From Sphaerolaimus hirsutus (taxonomy: Eukaryota; Nematoda; Chromadorea; Monhysterida; Sphaerolaimidae): a stretch of DNA of 64,000 nucleotides. A program made the translations under genes and the position numbers. Every line of letters starts with the position of its first letter. The stretch's first letter is position 1. Of the stretch, positions 42,737 to 54,863 are shown piece by piece. The notes beneath the pieces were generated by a model. It worked only from the letters and a program-made list of their open reading frames with translations, did no database searches and was not told the origin of the DNA. The stretch is taken from positions 15,141,832 through 15,205,831 of the forward strand of contig OZ038458.1 in the NCBI GenBank assembly GCA_964036195.1, given 5' to 3'.

Positions 42737-45700
42737 TCACCTCGCTCTGTCCCTCTGCAATCTCATGTCCGCGTTGGCCGCGGCCACCGCCAGCGAGTCC
42801 TCCAAATCGACCACGTCCAACGGGACGACGGTGGGGCCGGACCTGGGGGCAGTCCCAGACCCTGTAACATGCCCTGTAAAATGTCAAATGTCATGCAAAG
42901 TGTGAAAGTCGTGTAAAATGCCAAGTTAAATGGCAAACCTACGCTTGCCATTTTATCGGGCATTTTACATGACTTTTGACACTTTGCGTGACATTTGACA
43001 TTTTACAGGGCATTTTACAGGGTCTGGGACTGGCACCTGTACTCTGTCACGAGCGCGGCGCCGCCGTGCCGCTCTGGCGGCTGCGCGTGGTGAGCCCCGA
43101 ATGGGAACAGGCGCGGCGGCGCTATTTCTTCCACGACGGTTTGTCGTCGGCGCATCGACCGCCAGCGCGGCCGCGCTGAGCTCTGTGTGGGTGATGATGT
43201 GGGATTTTGGGGTCTCAATGCGTGCGTGCTGATTTTTTTGTGCGGGTTTGGCATTAGGATGTGCAGGCAGATGCTTTACTCACATGGGGTAAATGATGTA
43301 GCACACCGATCTTGTGTGTGATGATTTGAAGGACGGTGATTGGTAAAATTTTGCCAAAATAGATACACTTCGAATAACTCTCCCCCGAACAACTCCCTTG
43401 GTAAATTCACGAAATTATTCAGCTGAAATCCCCATCAATAAATAAAATCATTTGAAAACCGACCCGTTTTTGGCGTCCAGTCTGTACTTCCTGCACGCTG
43501 AGCGGCACGGCTGCCGGTGCGTGCCCATTGTGCCCCTGGGAGCAGTCCCAAACACTGTAAAATGCCCTGTAGAGTGTCAAATGACAGGCAAAATGGCAAA
43601 CTCGGTTGCCATTTGCAGGGCATTTTACATGACTTTTGACACTTTGCATGACATTTTACATTTTACGGGGCATTTCACAGGTCTGGGACTGGCACCTGGT
43701 GGATCGTGCCCGGCGGCGTGTTGTTAGCCATGTGGTACTCATTGTGCACCAGACTTTGCCCGGCGCTCGTGCTCGCCGTGTCCAAGTGCTTGTCGATTTT
43801 CGCTTGCGCTTTTTGCGAGTTTTTGGGCAGCAAGTGCACGCCGACTTTATCGCCGTGGTTTGCGTTGGTGAACTCTTCGATCATCTGCTCATTGGAGGGT
43901 GGTTTCAATTTCGGCGGTGGCAAGGTACAGAAACACTGCTCTAACGATGGCAAACGAAAATTCTAAAACACGAGAACATTCTCGAATTTTGTTTCGCCCC
44001 GATAAAAACATTTTTAGAAAAGCTTAAAGAACAAGTCGAAAATTCGGAAGTTCGAAAAGTGTCTTCACTGGAATTTTTTTTAGGTATTTCTTGGGTATTT
44101 TTAGTTGAAAATGCACATTTCTGGCGACGATGACACCAATTTCTAATGGATCTATGCATAGCGGCAGAACAAAACAGGTATAATATGCAGATGTAAGTAA
44201 CTGCGGTAACAGCTTGGAACAACATAAAAAGTGAATTAAAAATTCGCCAGAAAAAATCAAAAATGCAAAAATTTGGTGCAAAAAAGATCGAAACGTCATA
44301 AAAAGATCCGAAAACTCGAAAAGTATTTTCGGAAAAAATTCGCAATCCGAAGTCGTTTTAGAAAAAAAACCCTTAAAATCTAAACACATCCACAGTGTTT
44401 CCCATCGTTACACCGCACCCAATTCAACTCACCAAGCGCATCATTTTGTCGATCTGGTCGTCCTGCATGCCGAGGCCGCGAATGGTCTGCTCCAGGCGGA
44501 CGGCGAACGTCTCGGAGCGCACCCTGTGCTCTGTCCAATCGGCGCCCAGCATCTCCTCGTCCTTGTCCATGCTGTGCGGTATGGTGGATAGTCCGCGCAC
44601 TAGACAGTTTGCACTTAAAGCTACCATAACCCATCTGATTAGTAGACATAAACGTGTCATACATTTTTTGTCGCAATACATTTGAGGCGTCTAATTCTAA
44701 AAGTCGACAAGTCCACAAAATGCAATTTTGAGTAAATCCCATTTTAAGTTTCAAACCCAATTCCAGGCACCAGGTGCGTGTCCAATTTGGCTCTCTCATG
44801 CTTTCCATTAAGTTCCATATGTTGACAATAAAGTGTCAAATTTTCAGCCCCTAATCTCAACGTATATGTGAAAAATATGGTTGTCCATAAAATTCCATTC
44901 GGTCGGAGCAAAACTGTTTTTGGGAGGGAAATGGACTTGTCGCCTTCTTGCACGCGAGAACATTTTTGTTCCCGCCCGCGTTGGGCCTGCCTTATGGGAA
45001 ATTTATGTACTTGTCGACTTTTAGAAATCGGTACCCATAGTGGACTTGCGTTTTTTCCCATAAAAAAGGATGCGTAGGATGGACTTGTCGACTTTTAGCC
45101 CAAAACTAAGTGGACTTGTCGACTTCTTGCCCAATTTTTTTTGCATTTTTCCCAAAAGATGTCAAATTTGGCACTATGCCATATAGGCATGTGATGTCAA
45201 AAAATTTTATGGAAAATGATGAAAAATGTGCGGAAGTAGCCCCAGATGACGTTTCCGGGCCTAACTCGAAATTTTCATATTTTGGACTTGTCGACTTTTA
45301 GAATTGGACGCCTCATTTATTTCAGTATGAAATGATTTAACTCAAAAAAATATCATGACACTTTATTCAACAAAATATGGTAACATTCGGTACAAAGCAT
45401 GCGGTCTGTTCATTATATGAAGAAACGACTGAGGGGGGGGATGGGTAGAACGCCACGGTTACGGCTTTTTGGTGCCCGACGCCCAGGCCCAGAGTGATGT
45501 CCCAGGCGAAATTAAAAAATTTCAGTTTTCCATTTTCAGGCCCACTGTCACAGCCTGGTGTCAGTCCCAGACCCTGTAAAATGCGAAATGTCATGCAGTA
45601 TCAAAAATTCATGTAACCCTGGAAAATGGTTTTGAAAATTTTTCTAAAGCATTTTACATGGCTTTTGATACTTTTAATGACATTTTACATCTTTCACGTA

Positions 45701-48700
45701 CGGCATTTTGCTGGGCCTGGGGCTTCCCCCAGATATTGTGAACGAAACAACAGAGCCACAGAGCCAGACTGGTCGCGGCGCCGGAAACGCTGGCTTTTCT
45801 CCGTCACTATGAATAGGAAAGAATGGTGAAAACAAAACACACCGCATGAGATTTGTGAACCGCAGAAAAACAAAGATGAACATGGTGATGATGGTGGACC
45901 ACGTGCCGACGGCGACCAGCCCGATCGCCTGTATTCCCAGCAGTTTCGGGCCGCCCCCGTGCACAAGGCCCGCCATTCCGGATAGACTGAAATAATTTTA
46001 TGCCTCATTTTACGAAGCTTTTTTGGAGCGCGGACGTATAAATCGACCTGTTAAAGTCATTTTTGCCAAATATGCCTATTGCCAGCACGCCCCAGGCTGC
46101 GGCGGCCAGATGTACGGGGACGGCGCCGACGGGATCGTCGATGTGCAGCACGGCCTCCAGCAGGTGCGTGCAGCCGATGGCTATAGCCGCGCCTGGGTGG
46201 AGCACACTTTATTGCCACACTATAGTTTTCCTACGCGTGGCGCTTTCCTCAAAAATTAGCCAAATTTCATACTAAAATAGGTACCGCATATGCCTGAATT
46301 AGTATTGGGAGTTCAAAAATTTTCTGGCGATACAATAAACCCCCGCTCGAATTACCCCCCCTCCCTGGAAATACCCCTCTCAAAATTCTTACTCTGAAAA
46401 ATAACCCCCCAAGGGGGGGGGGGTATTTCGATGAAAGACAATTTGTTATGTCCAATTTGAACAAAAATGTCATGTTATTGTCAATAAAGCATATTTTTGC
46501 ATGAGTTGATAAATTAAATGCTGGAAAATTTTGACGAAATATAATTCCTCCCCTCGAACAATTCCCCCTGGAATAGCCCACCACCTCAAAAAAATCTGTG
46601 GGGAGAAAATAATTCCCCAAGGGAATTATTCGAGCAAATACGGTATATCTAGAACGAACCCACTGCACCAATGAACAGAGACTCGGCGGGACTGAACACC
46701 GGGCAACCGGCGGTGACGCCCACCAGGCCGCCCAGCACCGACGTGACGATGTAAGCAACGTCGTAAGCTCTATAGAAAATGTAGGACAGAAACAGGCCGA
46801 CCAGACCGCCGCCGATGCTGCCGTTCAGCGTGATCACGCCCACCTGCGCGGAGATTGTCCATTTTTTTTGACGGGTCTTGGCTACTGATTAAAAAGCGCC
46901 ATGGCGCTGGTCCTGGCGCTAGCGCCAAAGGAAAAACCGCCATGGCACGCCCTTTCACGCACCTTGGCGGCCATTTTCCACAGGTCGCCGGACACGCCGA
47001 ACGTGGAGCCGCAGTTGAACGCCAGCCACGCCCACCAGAGCATGAAGGTGCCCGTCAGCGCGGTCACCGGGCTGCTCTGGTCGCAGTCCCAGACCCTGTA
47101 AAACGTCCTGTAAAATGTAAAATGTCAAGTGTCAAAAGTAATGTAAAATGTCCGGTAAAATGGATAACGTACGTTTGCCATTTTACCGGGCATTTTCCAT
47201 GACTTTTCACACTTTGCATGACATTTGACATTTTACAGAGCATTTCACAGGGTCTGGGACTGGCACCAGACCAAATTCGTCGCGGTGACTGGGCACGAAG
47301 CGGCCCACCCTGGGGCCGAGCATTTTGGCCGCCACCAGCGCCGAAAAACCGCCCGTGCAGTGCACCACGCAGCCGCCGGCGAAATCGTAGAAGCCTATTC
47401 TTCGTAACCAGCCCGTCTGGTTCCACGCCCACGATGCGGGAAAGCAGTAGACAAATATGTTGAGCGCGCTGAAAATTGATGGGCTAAAATATTGGCAAGG
47501 ATCGTGGACCTAGCAGTCAGCACCAAAAAGGTCTCAAGGGCTGCCTCACTGGCTTAGATACGGTGTGTTTACTGCTCTAATACTTACATACCGTATTACC
47601 TCGAAATTACCCCCCCCCCTTGAATTAACCCCTCCTCGAATTGACCCCCCTGAAAATTTGCTGGCTTAATGATAAACCCCCTGGGGGGTATTGGGGATTA
47701 CTTCGAGGTATTACGCTAGTCAATCACTAAATACAAAAGAAACTACTGCCTAAAAATAAATACCTTCATTCAGGAAACTAAAATGCCGATCCCCACAACT
47801 TTCACACAGGCGTACTTTCTTCAGCTTTATGCATACCAGAGAGTGCCCAGTGATCTTTTATATCGACTGAAAAATCCACAATGTACCGGCAAAGCAAGAC
47901 CCACCTGAAGAGCATGTAGCCGTTGAGTTTCATCCGCTCGGCGACCGCGCCACTGACGATCGTCGTGGCGGCGGTGGCGAAGCTGAACTGAAACACGTAG
48001 TGCACGTAGGCGCTGCCCATGTCGCCGTCCTGCAGAGTGCGCGTGAAAAAGAAGTCGCCCATGCCGCAGAACCAGTTGGACGGCTTGCCGAACGACACGC
48101 CGTAGCCCAGACACCAGTAAACCATGCCGCCTGCGTGTGGTTGGGGATGCGGGTTGTGTGCGTTTCCTGTGCTGCTTTTGGTGTCATATTTAGTACACTA
48201 CGACAATGGCGACCCGCGCACTAGTTGACATATGTGTGTCAACTGATCTGTGTCAACTCAGATTACGGCCTCACGTGTCGCAGCGCGATCTCCATGTGCA
48301 CACGCGGCAATTTTTGAAAATAAATGTTACGGCAAGTGCACGGGAAGATCCCTCTGCGACAAGTCCAAATTTAAGTTGACACAGACCAGTTGACACACAT
48401 GTCAACTGATGTGTGGGCCACCAGTATGGCGCTCCACACGGTGGTTGACACTACTTTTTTGAAGTCGATTGAGTCAACTCAGAGTCAACTCTTTTCTTTT
48501 GAGTTGACTCCGGAACCTATTTAGTTGAAAACGTGTGCACTTTTTTTGTGTCAACTGAAAAATTTGGACAGTTGACAATTTTGAGAAAGTGACAAATCAG
48601 CTAAAAAGTGTATGTTTTTCATTCAGTTGACTTTTCTTGATGATTACTTTTGTCAATTGGGTGATTTTATTAGGCAAAAATCAACTTTAGTTGACCTTTT

Positions 48701-50472
48701 TACCGCACACAAATAACTGATTCTTATAGTGAAAATGTCAACTAGTGAAAAAAGTGTATGTAGTGCATGCAAGTGTACCTTTTTAGTTGACATTTTCATT
48801 TTACAGAAATTCAATTGACACAAGTAGTCACTCTTAATTGTCAACTGCCCAAAATAGTGCAAAAACATATGAAAAAGTATGTTTTTTGGCTAGTTGACAC
48901 AGCACTCGCCAACTTTCTCAAAGTACCTTTATTCATTCATTTTAAATTGAAAATGTATGAAATTTGAGACCCTGATAGAGAAAAATTTACTCCATCTTTC
49001 ATAGAAGAACTTTTTGCATGAAAAATAATAATAAAGTTTTGAAAAACATTTTTGGCCAAATTTTTTGCTTGAGTTGACATCAGGTTTTTGTACTGATCGT
49101 ATGCGCATGCTCACTTGACAAACATTAATTTTTAACGTTGTCAACTTAAAAAAAAAAATTATCACAAAACTTCCTAAAAATGTAATTTGATGCTAGAGTA
49201 GTGAGGGAAAAGGTGAAAAAGTGGATAAAGACTGGTGAATGCAGACGATCATGGATAAAATGGCCAAATTGCTCAATTGACAAATCATTGTGATTGTATT
49301 TGTCCAATTCATGAATTCATGCTCAACTCAGCAATTTTTCACTCATTTTCAAAAATCATTTTTGAAAGTCAAATATGTTTCCATTCATAACAATTGAAAA
49401 TATATATATTTTAATATTTTTCTTCTATCAAATGACATGTAATAGACAATTTAAATTGCAGTAAAAACATAACTTTGAAATATTTGAACATAGAATTTTC
49501 TAAAAATCATATATTTTGCTTCCTGTATGCATTTTGTTTCTGTTCAGTGATCACCATGTTCCAATTTTCTTATCTTTCTGCTGGTACTGTTTGCAATATG
49601 TCATACATTGGTGTGTTCAATGAAAAATAAATTTTGGTTTGATGCAAAATAATTTTTTCCTCTATCATTAAGGCATCATTTAAACATTTTGTTATATCAA
49701 AAAATTGACCTATATTAATTCTACATGGATCACCAAAACAATATTTACACAATTACACATGTCACAAATTAAAAATTTCTCAATGTGTAACAAGAACATA
49801 AATTTTAAAATTATCATACTTTACTCTAACATAAATAATTGAGTGTCACAATATCAAATGAATTTTGCTTAACAACATAGGAACATTTAAATCACACAAA
49901 TAGCATCTAAGAAGGCTGGGTCAACTCATTTATGAAAGTGTATTTTTCACAGTTGACAATATCATTTTACAATCAGACCTAACTACCCAAAAAATAACAA
50001 AAAGCAGGTTACCACGTACGCAGTTGCATAAATGTCTACTAAAAAATAGGTTGTGTCAACTAAAATGGAGTTGACTCTGAGTTGACACTGGAATCGATGT
50101 CAACTAGCGTGTGCAGTGCCTATGGAGAGCAGCATTTTACCGACTGTAAACGTTTCACGGTGCAACGAAATATTAAAACCGATACAAAAAGTGCACAGAG
50201 ACTTTTCCGACTTTGCGATCAGATTCAGGCAGCCGAGCACAAGCCCATGCCAACAAACCTATGGTCACGTCGACCACGTTTTTCACCATGATATTGGCCA
50301 CATTCTTGAACGACACGCACCCCGCTTCCAAAAGTCCAAAGCCGCTCTGCATAGTCAAAATTAGAAAAGCGTTCGCCAGAATCCAGCCAGCATCATCTTT
50401 GGTCATATACTCGGCATCGATAACGGTGCCGTTGGAAGTGGTTAAATCGTGTGCAATTGGAGTTGTCGGCAT
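42737..50472 (-). CDS. amt: AMT-type ammonium transporter, 12 exons
   Basis: Exons in coding order: 50259-50472, 47905-48130, 47267-47468, 46963-47076, 46660-46843, 46048-46192, 45861-45986, 44433-44613, 43696-43935, 43464-43535, 43037-43182, 42737-42842; 651 aa. It is a membrane channel of the Amt/Mep family that moves ammonium across the membrane. Landmarks: DDAGWILANAFLILTMQSG, NIMVKNVVDV, YDFAGGCVVHCTGG (conserved Asp about 175 and first pore His about 183), LWWAWLAFNCGSTFGVSG, and HIDDPVGAVPVHL (second pore His about 341), then EEMLGADWTEHR at the start of the cytoplasmic tail. The tail, about 215 residues in exons 8-12, is long for the family and I recognise nothing in it. Introns 3, 9 and 11 are F1 introners. 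The donor of exon 7 (45861 or 45843) and the exon 8 acceptor are the least certain. The intact DFAGG and HIDDP motifs place it with AMT rather than Rh proteins. Confidence 0.9.
42843..43036 (-). mobile_element. F1 introner forming the whole of transporter intron 11
   Basis: In gene sense it reads TACAG|GTGCCAGTCCCAGACCC ... GGGTCTGGGACTGCCCCCAG|GTCC. Splicing joins ..AALVTEY (AG|G) to SGPTVVPLDVVDLEDSLAVA in frame up to the stop. CAG (sense) is present at both borders. Confidence 0.9.
43536..43695 (-). mobile_element. F1 introner forming the whole of transporter intron 9
   Basis: In gene sense: ATCCACCAG|GTGCCAGTCCCAGACC ... GTTTGGGACTGCTCCCAG|GGGCAC, 160 bases, palindromic. Phase 0 on both sides (..PPGTIHQ | GHNGHAPAAV..). 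Sense CAG stands at both borders (plus-strand CTG at 43536-43538 and 43696-43698). Confidence 0.9.
44690..45312. repeat. GAGGCGTCTAATTCTAAAAG inverted-repeat element in transporter intron 7
   Basis: GAGGCGTCTAATTCTAAAAG followed by TCGACAAGTCCA at the left mirrors GGACTTGTCGACTTTTAGAA and TTGGACGCCTC at the right. The unit GGACTTGTCGACTTTTAG recurs several times inside (44930, 45010, 45080, 45110). This is the only copy seen in the window. Confidence 0.75.
45558..45729 (+). mobile_element. F1 element antisense to the transporter, inside intron 7
   Basis: On the plus strand it reads GCCTG|GTGTCAGTCCCAGACC ... GGGCCTGGGGCTTCCCCCAG|ATA. It is opposite to the host gene and lies in the middle of intron 44614-45860, so it is not itself spliced as an intron. 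Flanking trinucleotides are CTG and CAG. Confidence 0.75.
46340..46650. repeat. Poly-C CTCGAAATACCC element (F10), transporter intron 5
   Basis: CCCCGCTCGAATTACCCCCC near the left and AATTATTCGAGCAAATACGG at the right bound C/G runs. It fills most of intron 46193-46659. A related small copy lies at 47590-47720 in intron 2. Confidence 0.6.
47077..47266 (-). mobile_element. F1 introner forming the whole of transporter intron 3
   Basis: In gene sense: GGTCTG|GTGCCAGTCCCAGACC ... GGGTCTGGGACTGCGACCAG|AGCAGC, 190 bases. Splicing joins RDEFGL to SSPVTALTGTFMLWWAWL in phase 0, in the most conserved part of the transporter. Left flank CTG and right flank CAG differ by one base. Confidence 0.9.
48215..50120. 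mobile_element. 1.9-kb F2 element filling transporter intron 1
   Basis: GCGCACTAGTTGACATATGT at the left and GATGTCAACTAGCGTGTGCA at the right are the F2 termini. The first 700 and last 200 bases carry scattered TTGACA/TGTCAA units and at least one nested short F2 fold-back (48230-48420). The centre is AT-rich and has no recognisable protein. It occupies nearly all of intron 48131-50258 and is the largest F2 copy in the window. Confidence 0.65.
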
Positions 50473-53400
50473 CTTGAAGTCTGTGTGTGGGCTTTTATGA
50501 CTATTTTTGTTGAAAAGTTTACAACTGGAATGGCCCTGCGCACGCTAGTTTTTACAAGAAATTTCGAGAACTAATAAATGGGCTTTGAACGTGTTTGAGT
50601 TTTTCACAGTGAGTCATTATTCATCTCTGTCAACTGTAGTTGACGGCCACCTCAGTGTGGAAAACTCAAATGCGTTCTAGGCTTTTTTGTGAGTTTGCAA
50701 AATTTCGTGCGAAAACTAGTATGCGCAGGGCGCAGGCACATTGTAAACTGAAGGTTTATAGAAAACTGAAACTGATTGAAGCTCTTTGTCGGCGCCCACC
50801 TCGCAAAATGATTCTTGAAAACCGCAGGAACAACTTTTGAGCAATTATTATCTTTTATATGACCTTTAATATTCCTTGATATGGATAATATAATCCTGTC
50901 TGTATCCCACCCAACTTCAGTCAAATTGCACCACTATTTCATTCACAATAAAGCATTGTCACTGTGTCCGAAAACTTCAGTGTAGCCGAGGAAATAATTT
51001 TGTGTTAACGATTTAGCCTAGAGTTAGAGACATTTTGTGTATTTTCTGATAATCAGGTAATTATTACGTAGGTATATGCACCATTTCGACACTATCAATT
51101 CTCACGAATGAATGAATAAATGAATAGCAAACAGTGGAAATAAGGGCCAGTGAATAGTGAGGAATGTCTCAAAAGTGCTGACCATATTACAAAAAAAATC
51201 ATACCATATTGTAACTTATGTGATAAAATAAGAGGGGAAATACACCCACTTGAACATACACATAGGAGTACAGACTTGCTAAATTGCTTAAATTGCGTAA
51301 ATTGCTTGTACGTTGATCCGCTCTACCCTGAGATTATATTAGATTACCTTATCACAAGATAAATTGACAGAAAAAAAGTTTTTGTTCAAGCATGAACATG
51401 AATACTTTTTTCCAGAAAAAAAACAACAACTAATACATTTATGCAAAATTTATCAAGAGAAAACTCCGTAAATATTATACTGAATGTTAACACTGACACT
51501 CATATGACACTGATAGGGTGTCAAAAACAACTTCTTTTTATGGAAAACGGAAACAGAAACTGAAATTTTTTTGCACTTGCTGGAAAACGGAAACAGAAAA
51601 AAATTTGGCAGCAGAAAGTGGAAATGGAAAATGGAAAGTTGACACCCTAGATACTGATATACCATATTTCCTGGAAATACCCCCCGGGGGGTGATTGTTT
51701 CAGAGTGAGAATTCTGAGGGGGGTTAAACGAGGGGGGTATTTCGAAGGGGGGGGGGGCTTATTATTTCACAAGAATTTTTTTTGAACTCACGGTACTAAT
51801 AATATGTTGTTTGTAATGTATGTCGACGTAGAAAAATTCAACAATAAGCACCATGTATAAGGGTCTATAGATTCTATAAGTATGTAGATGGTATAAAACA
51901 TGTTCTAACATAACACAGTCATTGTTTCTAACTGTGTTAAGCATTGACCAGGTCACAAACCACAGCTTTTTTCATCTACGTCCTCTTTACACTCAATTAG
52001 GGGGGGGGGGTATTTCGAGAGGGTGGGTAATTATTTCATAGTGTCCATTTTGAGGGGGGATTTTGAGATGGGGGTATTTCGAGGGGGGGGGGGTATTCTG
52101 AGGAAATACATTAATAGCATACACATAAACAATTTATATACATAAAAAGCAGCTGGATTCTCTTCCAGACCTTTGGTCCAGTTCCATAGTATTCCATAAT
52201 TTCACACCCACTAATGGGTATCTTTTCTGGACATCAAGTATCATTTAGTCACTTGCATCAGTCTCTTTATGCAAGTTATAAAATTCTGTCTTTGTAGCAT
52301 TGTATTTTGTGTGTGAATAATACAACTTGCTGACAGAAAAATGACCTTTGCATACACATGAACATTCGGGTTAAACTTGCAAGAAAAAAATCTTCTGACA
52401 CACTGCTTTAAATGCAGCAGGATAATTCCACTTGGTATCATTGTCTGCAATTATTCTGCACCCCAAACTGCCCCTTAGATGCATCGTAAACCCATTTCAT
52501 TGGCTTGCAGCTACTGTGAAACCAGTCACTTTAAAAAACCAGACTTTTACTTCCTATAGAGCATTTGACTTCCTATAGAGCATCAATGCGAGGAGAGGAC
52601 TGTACTTTTAGAACGCACTTTGTTTACAATAAGCGCCCATAGCTGCGATCATAAAACAGTTGCTGCGTGATGGACGGCATTACAGATGCGCGCAGGCGCT
52701 GTGACGAATGTAGCAGGTTCGTTCCAATAGCGGCACTAATTGGCCCCAAAAGGCTTCAATTCTTCGGCAATTCCATCAAAATGGGTATCAGTTCTCATCA
52801 AGTTTCTGACATAATGAATTTTCATTCTAACAATGTGACGCTTGATTAAATAGCATCTGTTATTGTGTTATTTGAGCCATTTTAATTTATATGTATTCTT
52901 ATCAGATAATCATCTGGATGCAGGCGCAAGCCCATAATTATATAATAATAACAACAATAAATTTTACATCATAATCTCAATATACCTACCGTATTACCTC
53001 GAATTATCCCCCCCTTGAATTGACCCCCCCTCAAAATGGGCTGGGGAAATAATAAACCCCCCCTCGAAATACCCTCCCCCTTCAGAATGATGTACGTCAT
53101 GTACATAATAAATACGTCATGTACGCAATGTACATGATGTATATTACTGTTAATTTGCATTGCAGCTACACATAGAGTAGTTTGTGTAGCTATCTACGTT
53201 TTTATGTCCAAATACATCCTGTTTGGACACATTTATTTTACCTATTTTGGGTACGCAAATGCCTACTATTTACTACGATCCTTACGAAAATTTCGGACGA
53301 AATAATAAACCCCCCCTCGAATAAACCCCCCCTCGAATTAACCCCCCTCAAATTTTGCTGGCGAAATAATGAACCCCCATGGGGGTATTTCGAGGTAATA

Positions 53401-54860
53401 CGGTATGTAAGTAAATAAGAGTACAAATACGTATTTTATAAGTACCAGAGTTGCTGAAAGTACTGACCGTTTTTCAAAGTAAACGGAAACCTACAATATT
53501 TTATTTTTAGTCACCACTGAGTATAGAAAACGTGGTCAATTTTCTTACTTTTACGCTTTGTAAAATTTGGGTAAACGTACATATCAGTATTTTTACTCGA
53601 AGAAAACATAAAAGTAATTTTTTCTCGATTTTATACCTGGCACGATGTAAAAGTGAGTATAAAAGGGAGCTGGAGTCGTCGCTTTCCTTACCCATCGCAA
53701 CTTCTATCATTTCCGCTGCCATTTTTGCAACCGTTTTAATTCGTCTGAGTAGTTTTTGCTTTTTATGCACCGCAAATTTTTTCTTCAATTGCGTTTTCTG
53801 TACTCGCGTACAGTGTTGCAAATACGTATTTACGTTTACCCGAAATACCCGGGTATTTTGGTATTTTTCCTTACGTTTACGTTTACGTTTTTGTGAAATA
53901 CCATTACGTATTGTTACGTATTCCTAACCAAAATACCCGGGTACCAGGAAAACGTAAAAAATTCCTGTCGATCACACGTTCAAGGTGGCCGTACCAGCCA
54001 CAGCAAACAAAATTCTATACAAGGGCTGGCGAATGGGGGCGGCGGCACCCCCACCCCCCTGCCATGGGACCAGTGCAATTCGTAGTGACACGCCATCGCG
54101 TTGTTAGCCTCACAGTCTGCCATATTATGTATGTTTTACATATATAAACATTTGAGGCTGTCGCGCATGGTGAGACGAAAAAAAACCCTGTCACGTGGGG
54201 AAAAATGCGCGCCAGCGCGCAAAATGTTTACGCGGTACCCTTAAAAATTGTCGTGAAAGTTGCTACTCCCAGGTTTTCCTATGTATTTTTTACCCAGGAA
54301 GGGGGGCTGCCAGAAATTTATATTACAATATTCAAATGAGATAAGCAACTGGGTATGCCATAGAGTACATTTGCAGCGTTATGTTATACTCCTAAAACAT
54401 AGACATGAATATTTATGATTGGGGGTGGTGCAGTTTGTGCAAACTGCCTTCAAAAAATCGCTAGAAAAGTACCTTTCCTGGCATCTTTTGGGTCTGGCCC
54501 GGAAGGGGGGGTGGCCATTAGGGTTCAAACGGGACCGCGGTCCCGGTACATGGTTTGGCAAAAAGTAGGGACTGGGGTGGTCCCGGTCCCGGTCCCGACA
54601 CCCCAGTCCCGGTCCTGGTCCCGGTCCCGACAATTCAAAAAAGCCAGTCCCGGTCCCGGTCCGGACCACCCAGTCCCAGTCCCGGTCCCGGAATTTGATA
54701 GTGGTCCCGACAAGGGATGAAGAAAAACGTATTTTTAGTGACCTTTTCAAAAAATTTGCCAGAAATGGCACTTTTCTAAAGATTATGTGGGCACATCTAA
54801 AAAAAATTTGTGCGCGAGCGCGCAAATACCCACCCAATGATTACATGTATTTTTCTGTAA
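50473..54860. other. Gene-poor DNA upstream of the transporter
   Basis: It contains an F3 element (about 50540-50735), a short F6 element (51513-51652, AGGGTGTCAAAAACAACTTC ... GTTGACACCCTAG), poly-C family pieces (51660-51780, 51995-52110, 52985-53090, 53295-53405), F9-like ACGTTT elements (53440-53960) and an F4b element (54520-54720). Between these I see AT-rich sequence only. The transporter's promoter should lie just above 50472, but no specific signal is recognised. Confidence 0.45.
54520..54720. repeat. F4b (CGGTCCCGG) element
   Basis: TTAGGGTTCAAACGGGACCG opens an array of CCGGTCCCGGTCCCGAC units that stops without a clear right terminus near GGTCCCGACAAGGGATG. A complete relative is at 56383-56592. 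Confidence 0.7.
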
Positions 54861-54863
54861 TAC

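Noticed and set aside
45558-45729. F1 copy as a further intron of the transporter
   Set aside because: It is antisense to the gene and surrounded by non-coding intron sequence, so it cannot be a separate exon-exon intron here.
48215-50120. Regular TGTCAA repeats as a possible CRISPR array
   Set aside because: The spacing is irregular, the units are inverted about a centre and the window is animal DNA; this is an inverted-repeat transposon.
42737-50472. Rh glycoprotein (Rh50) instead of AMT
   Set aside because: The first exon (DDAGWILANAFLILTMQSG) and DFAGGCVVH are of the Amt/Mep type; the Rh signature around the first pore His differs.
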